Assembly (NCBI RefSeq): GCF_010093135.1
Contig: NZ_PDWK01000001.1
Location: 57,893-113,339, forward strand
Length of the DNA: 55,447 bases
Direction of reading: 5' to 3'
Source: Pseudoxanthomonas taiwanensis
Lineage (GTDB): Bacteria; Pseudomonadota; Gammaproteobacteria; Xanthomonadales; Xanthomonadaceae
Shown: positions 27,203-36,317 of the stretch, piece after piece
Numbering within the stretch: the first letter of the stretch is position 1
Layout: the number at the start of each line of letters is the position of its first letter
Notes under the pieces: generated by a model
The model's database searches: none
What the model was told of the DNA's origin: nothing
What the model saw: only the letters and a program-made list of their open reading frames with translations
Translations under genes and position numbers: made by a program

Positions 27203-28696
27203 ATGTCCGTTCTTGCTCCACTCGCCCCGCTCCGCGCCCACGCCGGCCAGCGCCTGACCACGGGCCTGGACGACGCCACGGTGGAGCGCCTGGCCGCCAG
27301 CCACCCGGACCTGGGCGCCGCCATCAACGCCGCCGCGGACGAATACGCACGCCTGCGCGGCGAGTTTGCCGACCTGCTGGACCTGGACGAGGAGGCGCAG
27401 CTGAGCACCCTGCAGGCCGGTTACGTCAACTTCTACGCCGACGACTCGGTCAACCCGTACGTGGCCCTGGCCGCGCGCGGCCCGTGGATCGTTACCCTCA
27501 AGGGCGCGGTGCTGTACGACACCGGCGGCTACGGCATGCTCGGCCTGGGTCACGCCCCGGCCACGGTGCAGGAGGCCCTGGCCCGTCCGCAGGTGATGGC
27601 CAACATCATGACCCCCAGCCTGTCGCAGCTGCGCTTCGAGCGCCGCATCCGCCAGGCCATCGGCCTGCGCAACGGCTGCCCCTACGCCGCCTTCATGTGC
27701 CTCAACTCCGGTTCGGAAGCCGTCAGCCTGGGCACCCGCATCGCCGACGTGAATGCGCGCGAGATGACCGAGCCGGGCGCGCGCCATGCCGGCCGCGCCA
27801 TCAAGCGCGTGGTGGTCAAGGGCAGCTTCCACGGCCGCACCGAACGCCCGGCGATCTACTCCGACTCCACCCGCAAAACCTACCAGCAGTACCTGGCCAG
27901 CTTCCGCGGCGAGGACTCGGTGATCGCCGTGCCGCCCTACGACGTGGCCGCGCTGGAGCAGGCCTTCGCCGACGCCGAAGCCAAGGGCTGGTTCATCGAG
28001 GCCGTGCTGCTGGAGCCGGTGATGGGCGAAGGCGACCCGGGGCGCTCGCTGCCGCCGGCCTTCTACGCCGCCGCCCGCCGCCTGACCAGGGAGCATGGCA
28101 GCCTGTTGCTGGTGGACTCCATCCAGGCCGGCCTGCGCACCCATGGCGTGCTGTCCATCGTCGACTACCCGGGCTTCGAGGACCTGCCGGCGCCGGACAT
28201 GGAGACCTATTCCAAGGCACTCAACGCCGGCCAGTTCCCGCTGTCGGTGCTGGCGGTCAACGAGCGCGCCGCCGCGCTGTACCGCAAGGGCATCTACGGC
28301 AACACCATGACCACCAATCCGCGCGCCCTGGACGTGGCCTGCGCGGTGCTGGACAGCATCACCCCGGCCCTGCGCGAGAACATCCGCGCGCGCGGCGCGG
28401 AGGCGCTGGCCAGGCTGCGCCGCCTGCAGCAGGAGCTGGGCGGGGCGATCACCAACGTGCAGGGCACCGGCCTGCTGTTCTCGTGCGAACTGGCGCCCGA
28501 GTACAAGTGCTACGGCGCCGGCTCCACCGAGGAGTGGCTGCGCCGGCACGGCCTCAACGTGATCCACGGCGGCGCCAACTCGCTGCGCTTCACCCCGCAC
28601 TTCGCCATGGACAGCGAGGAGGTGGACCTGCTGGTGTCCCTGGTCGGCCGTGCCCTGCGCGAGGGCCCGCGCCGCGAGCAGGCCTCGGCGGCCTGA
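27203..28696 (+). CDS. Class III PLP-dependent aminotransferase (lysine aminotransferase-like)
   Basis: 497 residues from the ATG at 27203, with GGGAGG six bases upstream. Fold type I aminotransferase features: SGSEAVSLG (~172), KGSFHGRTERPA (~208), LLVDSIQAG with the cofactor Asp (~303) and the Schiff-base Lys in TYSKALNAGQFPLS (~337). VDSIQAG differs from the usual DEVQTG, so this is a divergent subgroup. The divergent Lrp-type regulator resembles the lat-lrp pairing of lysine-epsilon-aminotransferases, which suggests a basic amino acid or omega-amino substrate; this is inference. Confidence 0.85.
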   Translation: MSVLAPLAPLRAHAGQRLTTGLDDATVERLAASHPDLGAAINAAADEYARLRGEFADLLDLDEEAQLSTLQAGYVNFYADDSVNPYVALAARGPWIVTLKGAVLYDTGGYGMLGLGHAPATVQEALARPQVMANIMTPSLSQLRFERRIRQAIGLRNGCPYAAFMCLNSGSEAVSLGTRIADVNAREMTEPGARHAGRAIKRVVVKGSFHGRTERPAIYSDSTRKTYQQYLASFRGEDSVIAVPPYDVAALEQAFADAEAKGWFIEAVLLEPVMGEGDPGRSLPPAFYAAARRLTREHGSLLLVDSIQAGLRTHGVLSIVDYPGFEDLPAPDMETYSKALNAGQFPLSVLAVNERAAALYRKGIYGNTMTTNPRALDVACAVLDSITPALRENIRARGAEALARLRRLQQELGGAITNVQGTGLLFSCELAPEYKCYGAGSTEEWLRRHGLNVIHGGANSLRFTPHFAMDSEEVDLLVSLVGRALREGPRREQASAA

Positions 28697-28705
28697 GCCA
28701 CGCTT

Positions 28706-28728
28706 CCCGGCCGGCGACGCCGGCCGGG
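28706..28728. terminator. Long hairpin between aminotransferase and pyrophosphatase genes
   Basis: A perfect 10-bp stem (28706-28715 with 28719-28728, loop GAC) sits between two convergent genes. It lacks a U-tract, so it may act as a weak bidirectional terminator or 3' protection; the arms also resemble the REP-like elements of this genome. Confidence 0.4.
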
Positions 28729-28744
28729 TCGACGGGCTACCCGG

Positions 28745-29368
28745 CTACTTCGCCAGGTAGCGCGCCAGCGCTGCGGCGACGGTGGCACGGGCCTCGCCGG
28801 CATCGCCCCATCCGGCAAGCTCCACCGTGTCGGCGCCTGCGGGCAGCTGCTTGTAGACGCGGAAGAAGGCCTCGATCCGCTCTCGCTCCATCGGTGCGAG
28901 GTCGCCCAGGTCGCGGATCGGCGCGAAAGCGGGATCCACCGCGTCCATCGGCACGCCGACGATCTTGGCGTCCTCCTCGCCGCGATCACGCATGCGCAGC
29001 ACCGCCACCGGGCGGAACCGCACCAGCGTGCCCGGATGCAACGGCTGGCGGGTCAGCACCAATGCGTCCAGCGGATCGCCGTCGCCGGCCAGGCTGCGCG
29101 GGATCGAGCCGTAGTTGGCCGGATAGGCCACCGGCATCGACAGGAAGCGGTCGACCTCGCCCAGGCCCTCGTCGTTGATCTCGTACTTGGTCGCGCTGCC
29201 GGCGGGGATCTCCACCGCCAGCAGCACTTCCTCCGGCGCTTTTGCCGGCTGGTCCACGTGCAGCGGATGGCGGACCGCTGGCCCGCCTGCCACGGCCACC
29301 GGCGCCAGGCACGCGGCCAGAAGCAGCGCCAGCAGACCCGCCGATGCCTGCCGGCCCGCCGGACTCAT
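28745..29368 (-). CDS. Exported inorganic pyrophosphatase (class I, lipoprotein-like)
   Basis: 207 residues. The start overlaps the stop of the phytase-like gene (ATGA). The class I PPase signature DGDPLDALVL (D-x-D-P-x-D) is intact, along with KYEINDEG and YGSIPRSL. Unusually, the N-terminus is a secretion signal with a lipobox (LLLAAC, Cys ~20). Housekeeping PPases are cytosolic, so this one probably hydrolyses pyrophosphate outside the inner membrane. It is coupled to a phytase-like lipoprotein gene and diverges from a TonB receptor gene, which points to scavenging of phosphate from external compounds. Confidence 0.88.
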   Translation of the reverse strand: MSPAGRQASAGLLALLLAACLAPVAVAGGPAVRHPLHVDQPAKAPEEVLLAVEIPAGSATKYEINDEGLGEVDRFLSMPVAYPANYGSIPRSLAGDGDPLDALVLTRQPLHPGTLVRFRPVAVLRMRDRGEEDAKIVGVPMDAVDPAFAPIRDLGDLAPMERERIEAFFRVYKQLPAGADTVELAGWGDAGEARATVAAALARYLAK

Positions 29369-30498
29369 CGCGGGCACTCCGGCAGCGAGAGCGCCGCGGC
29401 GATATCGCGCCAGTCGAACGCGGCCACGGCCTGGTCCAGGTGCGAGGCGTACAGCACGCCCTGCGGGAAGCGCGCATCGCCGCGCTCGTCCAGCCAGATG
29501 CCATCGGTCAGGCCGGTGACCTCGCCCGCGAATGAGCCCGCGTGCGCCAGGCTGCGGCGGTCGAACAGGTGGAACACGGTGCGGGCGGCGAACTGGTCGC
29601 TGCCCACCCACCAGCCGCTGCCATCCGCACAGCGCAGCAGGGCGATACCCTCGGCCTGGGCCCGGTACTGGCTGGCGCCCACGTCGCGGCCGCGGTAGCG
29701 ACCCTGCAGGTCGTACTCGCGCAGGCGGGTGCCGGTGGGCACGTCCTCCTCGGCCACCAGCAGGCGGTCGTGGGCTTCGTCGCCGAACAGCGACTCCGGC
29801 ACCCGGATCGCGCCGGCGGCGCTGGTGTCGCCGAAGGTCCCGGCGGCGCGCGCGCTCCAGCCGTCCGCGGCCTGGACCACCTCGTAGCGGCGGAAGCGCC
29901 GGTCCAGCTGGTCCAGCGGCGGCACGATGTCGTCGCCCTGCGCGTCCTCGCCGGCCATGTAGGCGTCGCTGACCAGTACCTCGTAGCCCTGGCCGCGGTG
30001 GCGCACCCATAGGCCGTAGGGCTGCTGCAGCCCGTCCTGGCCGAAGCTCAGCAGGGGAACGAAGTCCGGCAGGGAGAACATCTGCACCCGGCGGTTGTCG
30101 CGCTCGACCACGAACAGGTAGCGGTCGTCGATCGTGGCCACGCCGTTGGGCCTGCGCAGCTGGCCCGGGCCCGTGCCCGGACCACCGACGGTACGCAGGC
30201 GCCGGCCGTTGTCGCCGTCGTAGACCACCAGCCGGTCGGTGGCCTTGGCGCTGGCGACCAGCATCCGCTTGCCGTCCTGGATCCAGCTGGCCGGCGAATC
30301 GATGTTGTCCTCCGGCGTGGGCGGGGTCAGGAAGGCTTCCTTCACCACCACATGCGGTACCTGGTGGTCGCGCAGCAGGATGTCGTCCCCGTCGTACTGG
30401 TCGGGCTCGCGGTCGGCCGCCCCGGACGAGGGCGCATCGGGTTGGCATGCCGCCAGCACAAGCAGCGCCAGCAGTGCGAAGAACGGATGCAGTTTCAT
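29365..30498 (-). CDS. Beta-propeller phytase-like lipoprotein
   Basis: 377 residues from the ATG at 30498 (GGGGAG six bases upstream), with a lipoprotein signal ending LVLAAC (Cys ~19). The body has propeller blades of the bacterial 3-phytase type: NIDSPASWI, KATDRLVVYDGDNGRRL, VERDNRRVQMFSLPDF, AEGIALLRCADGSGWWV and LTDGIWLDERGDARFPQG. Such enzymes need Ca2+ and hydrolyse calcium-phytate. No single catalytic residue can be named from sequence. The partner genes (exported pyrophosphatase, TonB receptor) agree with a phytate or organophosphate uptake locus. An NHL-repeat sugar-phosphate-binding role is the main alternative. Confidence 0.78.
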   Translation of the reverse strand: MKLHPFFALLALLVLAACQPDAPSSGAADREPDQYDGDDILLRDHQVPHVVVKEAFLTPPTPEDNIDSPASWIQDGKRMLVASAKATDRLVVYDGDNGRRLRTVGGPGTGPGQLRRPNGVATIDDRYLFVVERDNRRVQMFSLPDFVPLLSFGQDGLQQPYGLWVRHRGQGYEVLVSDAYMAGEDAQGDDIVPPLDQLDRRFRRYEVVQAADGWSARAAGTFGDTSAAGAIRVPESLFGDEAHDRLLVAEEDVPTGTRLREYDLQGRYRGRDVGASQYRAQAEGIALLRCADGSGWWVGSDQFAARTVFHLFDRRSLAHAGSFAGEVTGLTDGIWLDERGDARFPQGVLYASHLDQAVAAFDWRDIAAALSLPECPR

Positions 30499-30661
30499 GG
30501 GACTCCCCGGCAGGTTCGTGACGCGAGGCATCCTATGAAGCGATTGTGACAGCCACGCGTCGGCAATCGCCTGGTCGTCGATCCATCACGTGTCACAACG
30601 CTGCCATCTGCCGCGGCGACAGTTCCGTCCGTTTTCCAGCCTCCCTTCCGGAACGGAACCG

Positions 30662-33049
30662 ATGACGCGTACCCCGCTGGCCACCTGCATTTCCCGCGCC
30701 CTCGCCTGCAGCCTGCCGCTGCTCCCATGCATCGTGCTCGCCGCGCCCGGGCCGGCGCCCTCGGCGGCCGGCGAGCCGAAGCAGCTCGATGCAGTCGTCG
30801 TACAGGCCGATATCGCCTACCGCAACCGCTCCGGGGATATCGAACCGACCCTGGTGTACGACCTGGAGTATTTCCAGCGTTTCGAGCCCAACACCGTCGG
30901 CGACATGCTCAAGCGCGTGCCCGGCGTGGGCTTCGTGGGCAGCGACATCATGGAGTACGACGGCGCGCAGCTGCGCGGCCTGGGCGGCGGCTACACCCAG
31001 GTGCTGATCAACGGCAAGAAGGTGCCCGGCGCCGGCGACGACCGGTCCTTCTACGTCGACCGGATCCCGGCCGAGATGGTCGACCACATCGAGATCAAGC
31101 GCAGCGCCAGCGCCAACCGCAGCGGCGACGCCGTCGCCGGCGCCATCAACATCGTCCTGCGCGACGCCTACGTGTTCGACGGCAGCTACATCCGCGTCGG
31201 CGTGAACCGCTGGTACGACGGCGAAACGAACCCGACCTTCGGCGCGGTGACCTCATTCGAGGCACTCGGCGGCCGCCTGCTGGCGGGCGTCAACGTGCAG
31301 GACCGCTACCGCTCCAAGTTCAAGCGCTCGGACCGCTTCACCGACGACACGAGGGAGGAGAAGGTCAGCTGGGAGGACCAGACCGAGGTGAAGGACGGCC
31401 GCGACTACTCGGCCAACCTGAGCTACACGGCCGACGTGGGCCAGACCGGCCGCTTCAGCCTCGACGCCTTCTACGTCAAGACCGACCGCGACGTCACCGA
31501 GGTGTCGTTCGAGGAGGAGCTGGACGACGACGAGGTCCAGAACAAGCGGGTGCCTGGCCTGAACCCCTACGACCAGAAGAACTACGGCATCGGTCTGGAC
31601 TACCGCTTCGACATGGCTGGCGGCACCACCCGGCTGAGCCTGGACCACGCCCGTTTCGAGAATTACGAAGGCACCACCGAGGGCGAGCACGTCTACGTCG
31701 GCGATGCGGCCGGCTGGGACGAGACCTGGAGCATCGACGGCGCCGAGTGGGACGAGACCGTCTACGAGGCCGAGGCTATCGACGCCAAGGACAGCGAGAC
31801 CGGCTTCACCTTGGCGCACAAGCGCCCGGCCGGCGGCGCCGAACTGGAGTTCGGCGTGGATGTGCGCAACAAGAAGCGCGAGAGCCTGGTCACCAGCTAC
31901 GAGTGGGAGGCCGACGAGGAAGGCCAGGCCGCGCCGGCCTTCCCGGCCGACTACGCGCTCGACGGCAGCGTGGCCTCGGTGATCGAGGAGAAGCGCGTGG
32001 ACCCGTACGTCATGCTCAGCGGCAAGGGAGCGGTGTTCGCCTGGGAGGCCGGCCTGCGCTACGAGACCACCCGCGGCCAGGTGGACTACCTGGAGGACGG
32101 CGAAAGCGAAGGCCGCGTCGACAAGGACTACAACGAGCTGCTGCCTTCGGTGAACCTGCGCTGGGACGTCACCGACGCCGACCGCATCACCCTGTCGCTG
32201 GCCCGCACCGTCAAGCGCCCGAACTTCAACGAACTGATCCCGGCACTGCTGGACAAAGAGTTCGGCGACAACGACTACATCGGCAACCCGGAGCTGGAGC
32301 CGGAGACGGCCAACGGCATCGACCTGGGCTTCGAACGCCGCCTCGGCCGCCGCGGCGTGGTGGGCCTGAACTTCTTCTACCGCGACGTGAAGGACCTGGT
32401 CGAGCTGGTGAACACCGGCGAGCCCAGCAAGGCCGCGATCAAGGACTACAAGAAGGACATCGACAAGATGGTCAAGGACGGCGACTACGCGAGCGAGGCG
32501 GAAGCCATCGCCGCCAACCCGTTCCAGCCGGACAGCTGGCTGTTCACCTCGGCCAACGTCGGCGACGGCAAGGTCTACGGCTTCGAGTTCGACCTGTCCA
32601 CCCCGCTGTCCGTGTTCGGCATGGACAACACGGGCGTGTTCCTGAACTACTCGTGGGTCGATTCGAAGGTGGACGACTTCATGGGCGAGCGCCGCTTCAA
32701 CGACCAGGCCAAGAGCACCTTCAACATCGGCTTCATCCAGGACCTGCCGACGCTGGCCGCCAGCTTCGGCCTGACTTACCGCAAGCAGGGCGACGCCTAC
32801 GCCCGGTTCCTCGGCGAGGAAGCCATCATCCGGTACGGCGAGGAGCTGGACGCGTTCGTGGAGAAGCGCTTCGGCGACAGCTTCTCGGTGCGCCTGTCGG
32901 CCAACAACCTGCTCGACGCGAGCAAGGACGAATTCTTCGACAAGTTCAAGACGCTGGAGGACCAGCTCGACCGCAACTACAAAGAGTACGAGCTGGAGAC
33001 CGAGGAAGCCGGCCCGAGCTACCAGCTGGTCATGCGCTGGGCGTTCTGA
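30662..33049 (+). CDS. TonB-dependent outer-membrane receptor, probable phytate/phosphoester locus
   Basis: 795 residues from the ATG at 30662. Signal peptide ends near CIVLAA. A TonB-box-like stretch (LDAVVVQ, ~45) is followed by the plug domain (TVGDMLKRVPGVGFVGSDIM, VLINGKKVPG, IEIKRSASANRSGDAVAGAINIVLRD) and a 22-stranded barrel that ends in the aromatic RWAF. It diverges from the phytase and pyrophosphatase genes with 163 bp between. Genes of this pairing recur in Xanthomonadaceae and Caulobacter relatives. A strong terminator follows. Confidence 0.92.
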   Translation: MTRTPLATCISRALACSLPLLPCIVLAAPGPAPSAAGEPKQLDAVVVQADIAYRNRSGDIEPTLVYDLEYFQRFEPNTVGDMLKRVPGVGFVGSDIMEYDGAQLRGLGGGYTQVLINGKKVPGAGDDRSFYVDRIPAEMVDHIEIKRSASANRSGDAVAGAINIVLRDAYVFDGSYIRVGVNRWYDGETNPTFGAVTSFEALGGRLLAGVNVQDRYRSKFKRSDRFTDDTREEKVSWEDQTEVKDGRDYSANLSYTADVGQTGRFSLDAFYVKTDRDVTEVSFEEELDDDEVQNKRVPGLNPYDQKNYGIGLDYRFDMAGGTTRLSLDHARFENYEGTTEGEHVYVGDAAGWDETWSIDGAEWDETVYEAEAIDAKDSETGFTLAHKRPAGGAELEFGVDVRNKKRESLVTSYEWEADEEGQAAPAFPADYALDGSVASVIEEKRVDPYVMLSGKGAVFAWEAGLRYETTRGQVDYLEDGESEGRVDKDYNELLPSVNLRWDVTDADRITLSLARTVKRPNFNELIPALLDKEFGDNDYIGNPELEPETANGIDLGFERRLGRRGVVGLNFFYRDVKDLVELVNTGEPSKAAIKDYKKDIDKMVKDGDYASEAEAIAANPFQPDSWLFTSANVGDGKVYGFEFDLSTPLSVFGMDNTGVFLNYSWVDSKVDDFMGERRFNDQAKSTFNIGFIQDLPTLAASFGLTYRKQGDAYARFLGEEAIIRYGEELDAFVEKRFGDSFSVRLSANNLLDASKDEFFDKFKTLEDQLDRNYKEYELETEEAGPSYQLVMRWAF

Positions 33050-33070
33050 CGGCACGCACCGGGGGAAGGA

Positions 33071-33098
33071 GGAGCCGGCGCAGGCCGGCTCCTTTTTT
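33071..33098 (+). terminator. Rho-independent terminator of the TonB receptor gene
   Basis: A 9-bp stem (33071-33079 with 33084-33092, loop GCAG) is followed by six T. Confidence 0.9.
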
Positions 33099-33200
33099 GG
33101 ACCGGTCTGGAAGGCGGAATGGCGAGGATGCCGCGGCGGATGCCGGTGACCATGGACGGGGAGGCTGCGGCTGTGGCCGTGCCGTCCCATGCTGGCCACT

Positions 33201-33392
33201 TCGTCATCCATTCGCCCGCGTCGCCGGCAAGGCCGGCTCCTGCGAGCACATGTCGCGGCCGCCCGACGCATGAGAAACGCGCAGGAACGCCCCACCCTGT
33301 AGGAGCCCGCCTTGCGGGCGACATGCCCGCCGGATGGCTGGCCGCCTCGTCATCCCGTCGCCCGCGTCGCCGGCAAGGCCGCCTCCTGCGAA
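33201..33392. repeat. REP-like palindromic repeats (two direct copies and one inverted copy)
   Basis: Copy A (33201-33245) and copy C (33348-33392) share about 42 of 45 bases in the same orientation, centred on CGTCGCCGGCAAGGCC. Copy B (33299-33325, TAGGAGCCCGCCTTGCGGGC) is the same element inverted. Each core is a short palindrome. Such TAGGAGC...GCGAC repeats are scattered through Xanthomonadaceae genomes. They fill most of the 523-bp gene-free stretch before upp; no gene is seen in 33099-33573. Confidence 0.7.
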
Positions 33393-33573
33393 GGCGGCGG
33401 CTCGCGAAGACGCGGGCGCTGCCCGTGCTTCTGGCGACCGCAGCGACGCCCGCCAACGATCGCGGCAGGACACGGCCTCCCCAACGCACCCGGCTTTTGC
33501 AGCCCTGCCAGCCCCTCGCGGATCCGTGGCCGGACCGGGCAGACTATGCCCACCCCTACCGCACCGTCCCGCC

Positions 33574-34206
33574 ATGGCCGCCGTCGAAGTCCGCCACCCG
33601 CTGGTACAGCACAAGATCGGCCTGCTCCGCGACGCCTCGCTCAGCACCAAGGGCTTCCGCGAGCTGGTGACCGAGCTGGGCACGCTGCTGGCCTACGAGG
33701 CCACCGCCGACCTGGCGATGGAGACCGCCACGGTGGAGGGCTGGGCCGGCCCGGTGCAGGTCAAGCGCATCGCCGGGGCCAAGATCACCCTGGTGCCGAT
33801 CCTGCGCGCCGGCCTGGGCATGCTGCCGGGCGTGCTGGCCCTGATCCCGGCCGCCAAGGTCAGCGTGGTCGGCCTGCAGCGCGACGAGCAGACCCTGCAG
33901 CCGGTGCCCTACTTCGAGCGCCTGACCGGGCGGCTGGACGAGCGCGACGCGCTGATCCTGGACCCGATGCTGGCCACCGGCGGCTCGCTGGTGGCCACCA
34001 TCGACATGCTCAAGCGCGCCGGCGCGCGCCGGATCAAGGGCATCTTCCTGGTGGCCGCGCCCGAGGGCTTAGCCGCGGTGGAGGCCGCGCATCCGGACGT
34101 GCAGATCTACACCGCCGCCATCGACGAGCGCCTCAACGACAAGGGCTACATCCTTCCCGGCCTGGGCGACGCCGGCGACCGCATCTTCGGCACCCGGGTG
34201 GATTGA
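33574..34206 (+). CDS. upp: Uracil phosphoribosyltransferase
   Basis: 210 residues from the ATG at 33574. Family motifs are [13 protein letters not shown] (N-terminus), [12 protein letters not shown] and the PRPP loop [12 protein letters not shown] (~130), with a Gly-Asp-Ala-Gly-Asp-Arg end. It converts uracil and PRPP to UMP (pyrimidine salvage). The length is standard. Its last 74 bp overlap, on the other strand, the C-terminal read-through of the GH9 gene. Confidence 0.95.
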   Translation: MAAVEVRHPLVQHKIGLLRDASLSTKGFRELVTELGTLLAYEATADLAMETATVEGWAGPVQVKRIAGAKITLVPILRAGLGMLPGVLALIPAAKVSVVGLQRDEQTLQPVPYFERLTGRLDERDALILDPMLATGGSLVATIDMLKRAGARRIKGIFLVAAPEGLAAVEAAHPDVQIYTAAIDERLNDKGYILPGLGDAGDRIFGTRVD

Positions 34207-36208
34207 CCGTTTCCGCGCACCTCCTGCGGGCGGTTTGACGCGGGGCGAGGATGCGTGTGTGCCGGTGCCGGCCCGCGGTCGCGTACGCGGAGCCGTCGCA
34301 GGAGCCGCGCCAGCGGCGGCCTGGACGGCACCGCCCAAGCCGGCGCCGGGCCACGCGGCGACCGCAGCCGGAGGCGAACGCCCGGGCGCTTCCTGGCGTG
34401 CCTTGTGCGTGGCGGTTGAACGCGGGATCCGGACGCGCCGGCCGGTTCGCAGCTGCATGCCCGTACGGGGACGGGGGTGTGAGGGCCTGCAGGGCCGCGG
34501 CCACGTACACCAGCGGGGCGTTCCAGTTGATCGCCACCTCGTTGCTGGCGTAGCTGCACTCGTGGTCCAGCCAGGACAGCGCCGGCCGCTTCGACGGATA
34601 GGGCACGCCCTGGCAGTCGCGTGCGTCCTGCTGCCCCGGATTGGGCCCGCCGGACAGCCAGCCGGGCACCGGATCAGCGATGCCGTCGGCGGCCGAGGGC
34701 CGGTGGTGGATGTGCCGGGGCGTGCGCAGGCCCTGGCCGGTGACGAAGGACACGCCCAGCGGATTGCGCCCCAGCACCCAGTCCAGCTGCGACTGCGCCG
34801 CGTCCAGGTATTCGCGCCGCTGCGTGAGGCGGTAGCCCTGCAGCAGCATCAGCGCCTGGTTCAGCGCCACCGCGTTGCTGCCCCAGACGAAGTCCTCCGG
34901 CTGCATCGCCACCCGCCAGGGCGACGCCTGCCAGCGCGCGGCCAGGCGCGCGGCCAGCCGCTCCAGCCCCGCGGCCACGCGCCGGCGCGCCGCATCGTCC
35001 GGCAGGCGGTCGGCATGGTGGGCCAGCGACACCCAGCCCAGCGCGCCCACGTCCGGCCACGCGGGCACGCCCGGGTCGCGGGCGTGGCGCTCGAAGGCCC
35101 GCCAGTACTCCGCCTCCCCGGTCAGCAGGTACAGCTCGGCCGCGGCCCAGGCGAACTCGTCGTCGAAATGCCCGTCGCCGTAGGCGCCGGGGGCCACGTC
35201 TTCCGGCTGCCGGTACGGCAGGTCCGGGTGGGCCAGCGCCCAGCGCCAGGCCGCCTCCGCCGCCGCGCGCATGCGCGCCGGCACGCCGGGGAAGTGCGCC
35301 TTGAAGGGCGCGTACACCCGCGCGGCGGTGGCCATCACCGCGGCGAAGTCCAGCGCCGCCGCGGTGCCGCGGCCGACCATGTAGCGCCGCGCCGTGTCCG
35401 CCTCCGGCATCACCATGCCGGAGAACCGCAGCGTGGTGAGCTTGTGCCAGACCCCGCCGTCGGCCGGGTCCTGCATGGCCAGCAGCCACTCCAGGTTCCA
35501 CCAGGCCTCGTCGAGGATGTCGGGCACCGCGTCGCCGCTTTCGGGGATGCCCAGGTCGCGCTCCTGGAAGAACCGCGGGTAGTGCTCCCACGCCGCCAGC
35601 AGGGTCCAGGTGCTGATGCCGGAGTTGACCACGTACTTGTTGTAATCGCCGGCGTCGTACCAGCCCTTGGGCGCGGAGACCACGCTGCCGGCAGGTAGCG
35701 CCGGGGTGGCGGCGGAGGGATGGATTTCCACACCGGTGTCCGGGTGCCCGGCCGCACGCGCGTACACGCCGGCGTGCTCCGGCGCCAGCGCGGTGCCTGC
35801 ACGGTTGAAGTAGAACGCCTTGAGCGCGGCATCGGCCAGGCCGGCATGGGCCTGGGCGTCCACCACCAGCGGATCGGGCACCGGATGCCCGTCCACCTTC
35901 AGCCGGTAGCGGCCCGGCTCGGCCAGCGCGCTCAGGTCGGCCACCGCCGCCCGGGTGCCGGAGGCGTCCCAGCGCACGGCCGGGCCGAAGCGGCCGCGCA
36001 GCACCACCTGCCCGTCCTCGCGCTCGACCTCGAAGGCCCGGGGCGCGCCGCCCTCGGCCACGACCAGTTTGCGCGCGCCGGGCAGGAAGCCCAGCTGGTC
36101 CATGCGCACCTGCACGCCGGGCGCGGCGCGGGCGGCGGGCACGGCCGCGCCCAGCAGCGCGGCCAGCAGGGGAACGGACAGGAACGGCGGCAGGCGGCGG
36201 ACTCGCAT
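34133..36208 (-). CDS. Glycoside hydrolase family 9 cellulase with an anomalous C-terminal read-through
   Basis: 691 codons from the ATG at 36208 (GGGGAGG six bases upstream). Signal peptide (ending AARA), an N-terminal Ig-like CelD_N domain (~33-115), then the GH9 (alpha/alpha)6 barrel with [14 protein letters not shown] (~183, base Asp), [13 protein letters not shown], and [13 protein letters not shown] (~555, acid Glu). The known domain ends near residue 570 (ALQAL). The frame then runs ~120 more codons through Arg/Ala/Pro-rich, non-homologous sequence and overlaps the convergent upp gene by 74 bp. This suggests loss of the native stop codon. The catalytic part is complete and should hydrolyse beta-1,4-glucan. 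Confidence 0.85.
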   Translation of the reverse strand: MRVRRLPPFLSVPLLAALLGAAVPAARAAPGVQVRMDQLGFLPGARKLVVAEGGAPRAFEVEREDGQVVLRGRFGPAVRWDASGTRAAVADLSALAEPGRYRLKVDGHPVPDPLVVDAQAHAGLADAALKAFYFNRAGTALAPEHAGVYARAAGHPDTGVEIHPSAATPALPAGSVVSAPKGWYDAGDYNKYVVNSGISTWTLLAAWEHYPRFFQERDLGIPESGDAVPDILDEAWWNLEWLLAMQDPADGGVWHKLTTLRFSGMVMPEADTARRYMVGRGTAAALDFAAVMATAARVYAPFKAHFPGVPARMRAAAEAAWRWALAHPDLPYRQPEDVAPGAYGDGHFDDEFAWAAAELYLLTGEAEYWRAFERHARDPGVPAWPDVGALGWVSLAHHADRLPDDAARRRVAAGLERLAARLAARWQASPWRVAMQPEDFVWGSNAVALNQALMLLQGYRLTQRREYLDAAQSQLDWVLGRNPLGVSFVTGQGLRTPRHIHHRPSAADGIADPVPGWLSGGPNPGQQDARDCQGVPYPSKRPALSWLDHECSYASNEVAINWNAPLVYVAAALQALTPPSPYGHAAANRPARPDPAFNRHAQGTPGSARAFASGCGRRVARRRLGRCRPGRRWRGSCDGSAYATAGRHRHTRILAPRQTARRRCAETVNPPGCRRCGRRRRPGREGCSPCR

Positions 36209-36265
36209 GCGGGACCTCCCCGGTCGAAGGGCCGCGCCATCCTCCGGCCGCCGCCGGGCCGCGGC

Positions 36266-36300
36266 AAGCCGCGCCGCAGCAGGAGCGGCTCCGCGGGAAC
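36266..36300. repeat. Isolated REP-like element
   Basis: CAGCAGGAGCGGCTCCGCGG has the same AGGAGC-palindrome core as the repeats near 33.3 kb. It lies in the short gap between the GH9 and MBL genes, both on the minus strand. Confidence 0.4.
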
Positions 36301-36317
36301 ACCGGCGCCGCGGCCGC

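Noticed and set aside
33099-33573. Possible CRISPR array from the repeated units before upp
   Set aside because: Only three copies, one inverted, with uneven spacing and palindromic cores; these are REP-like elements.
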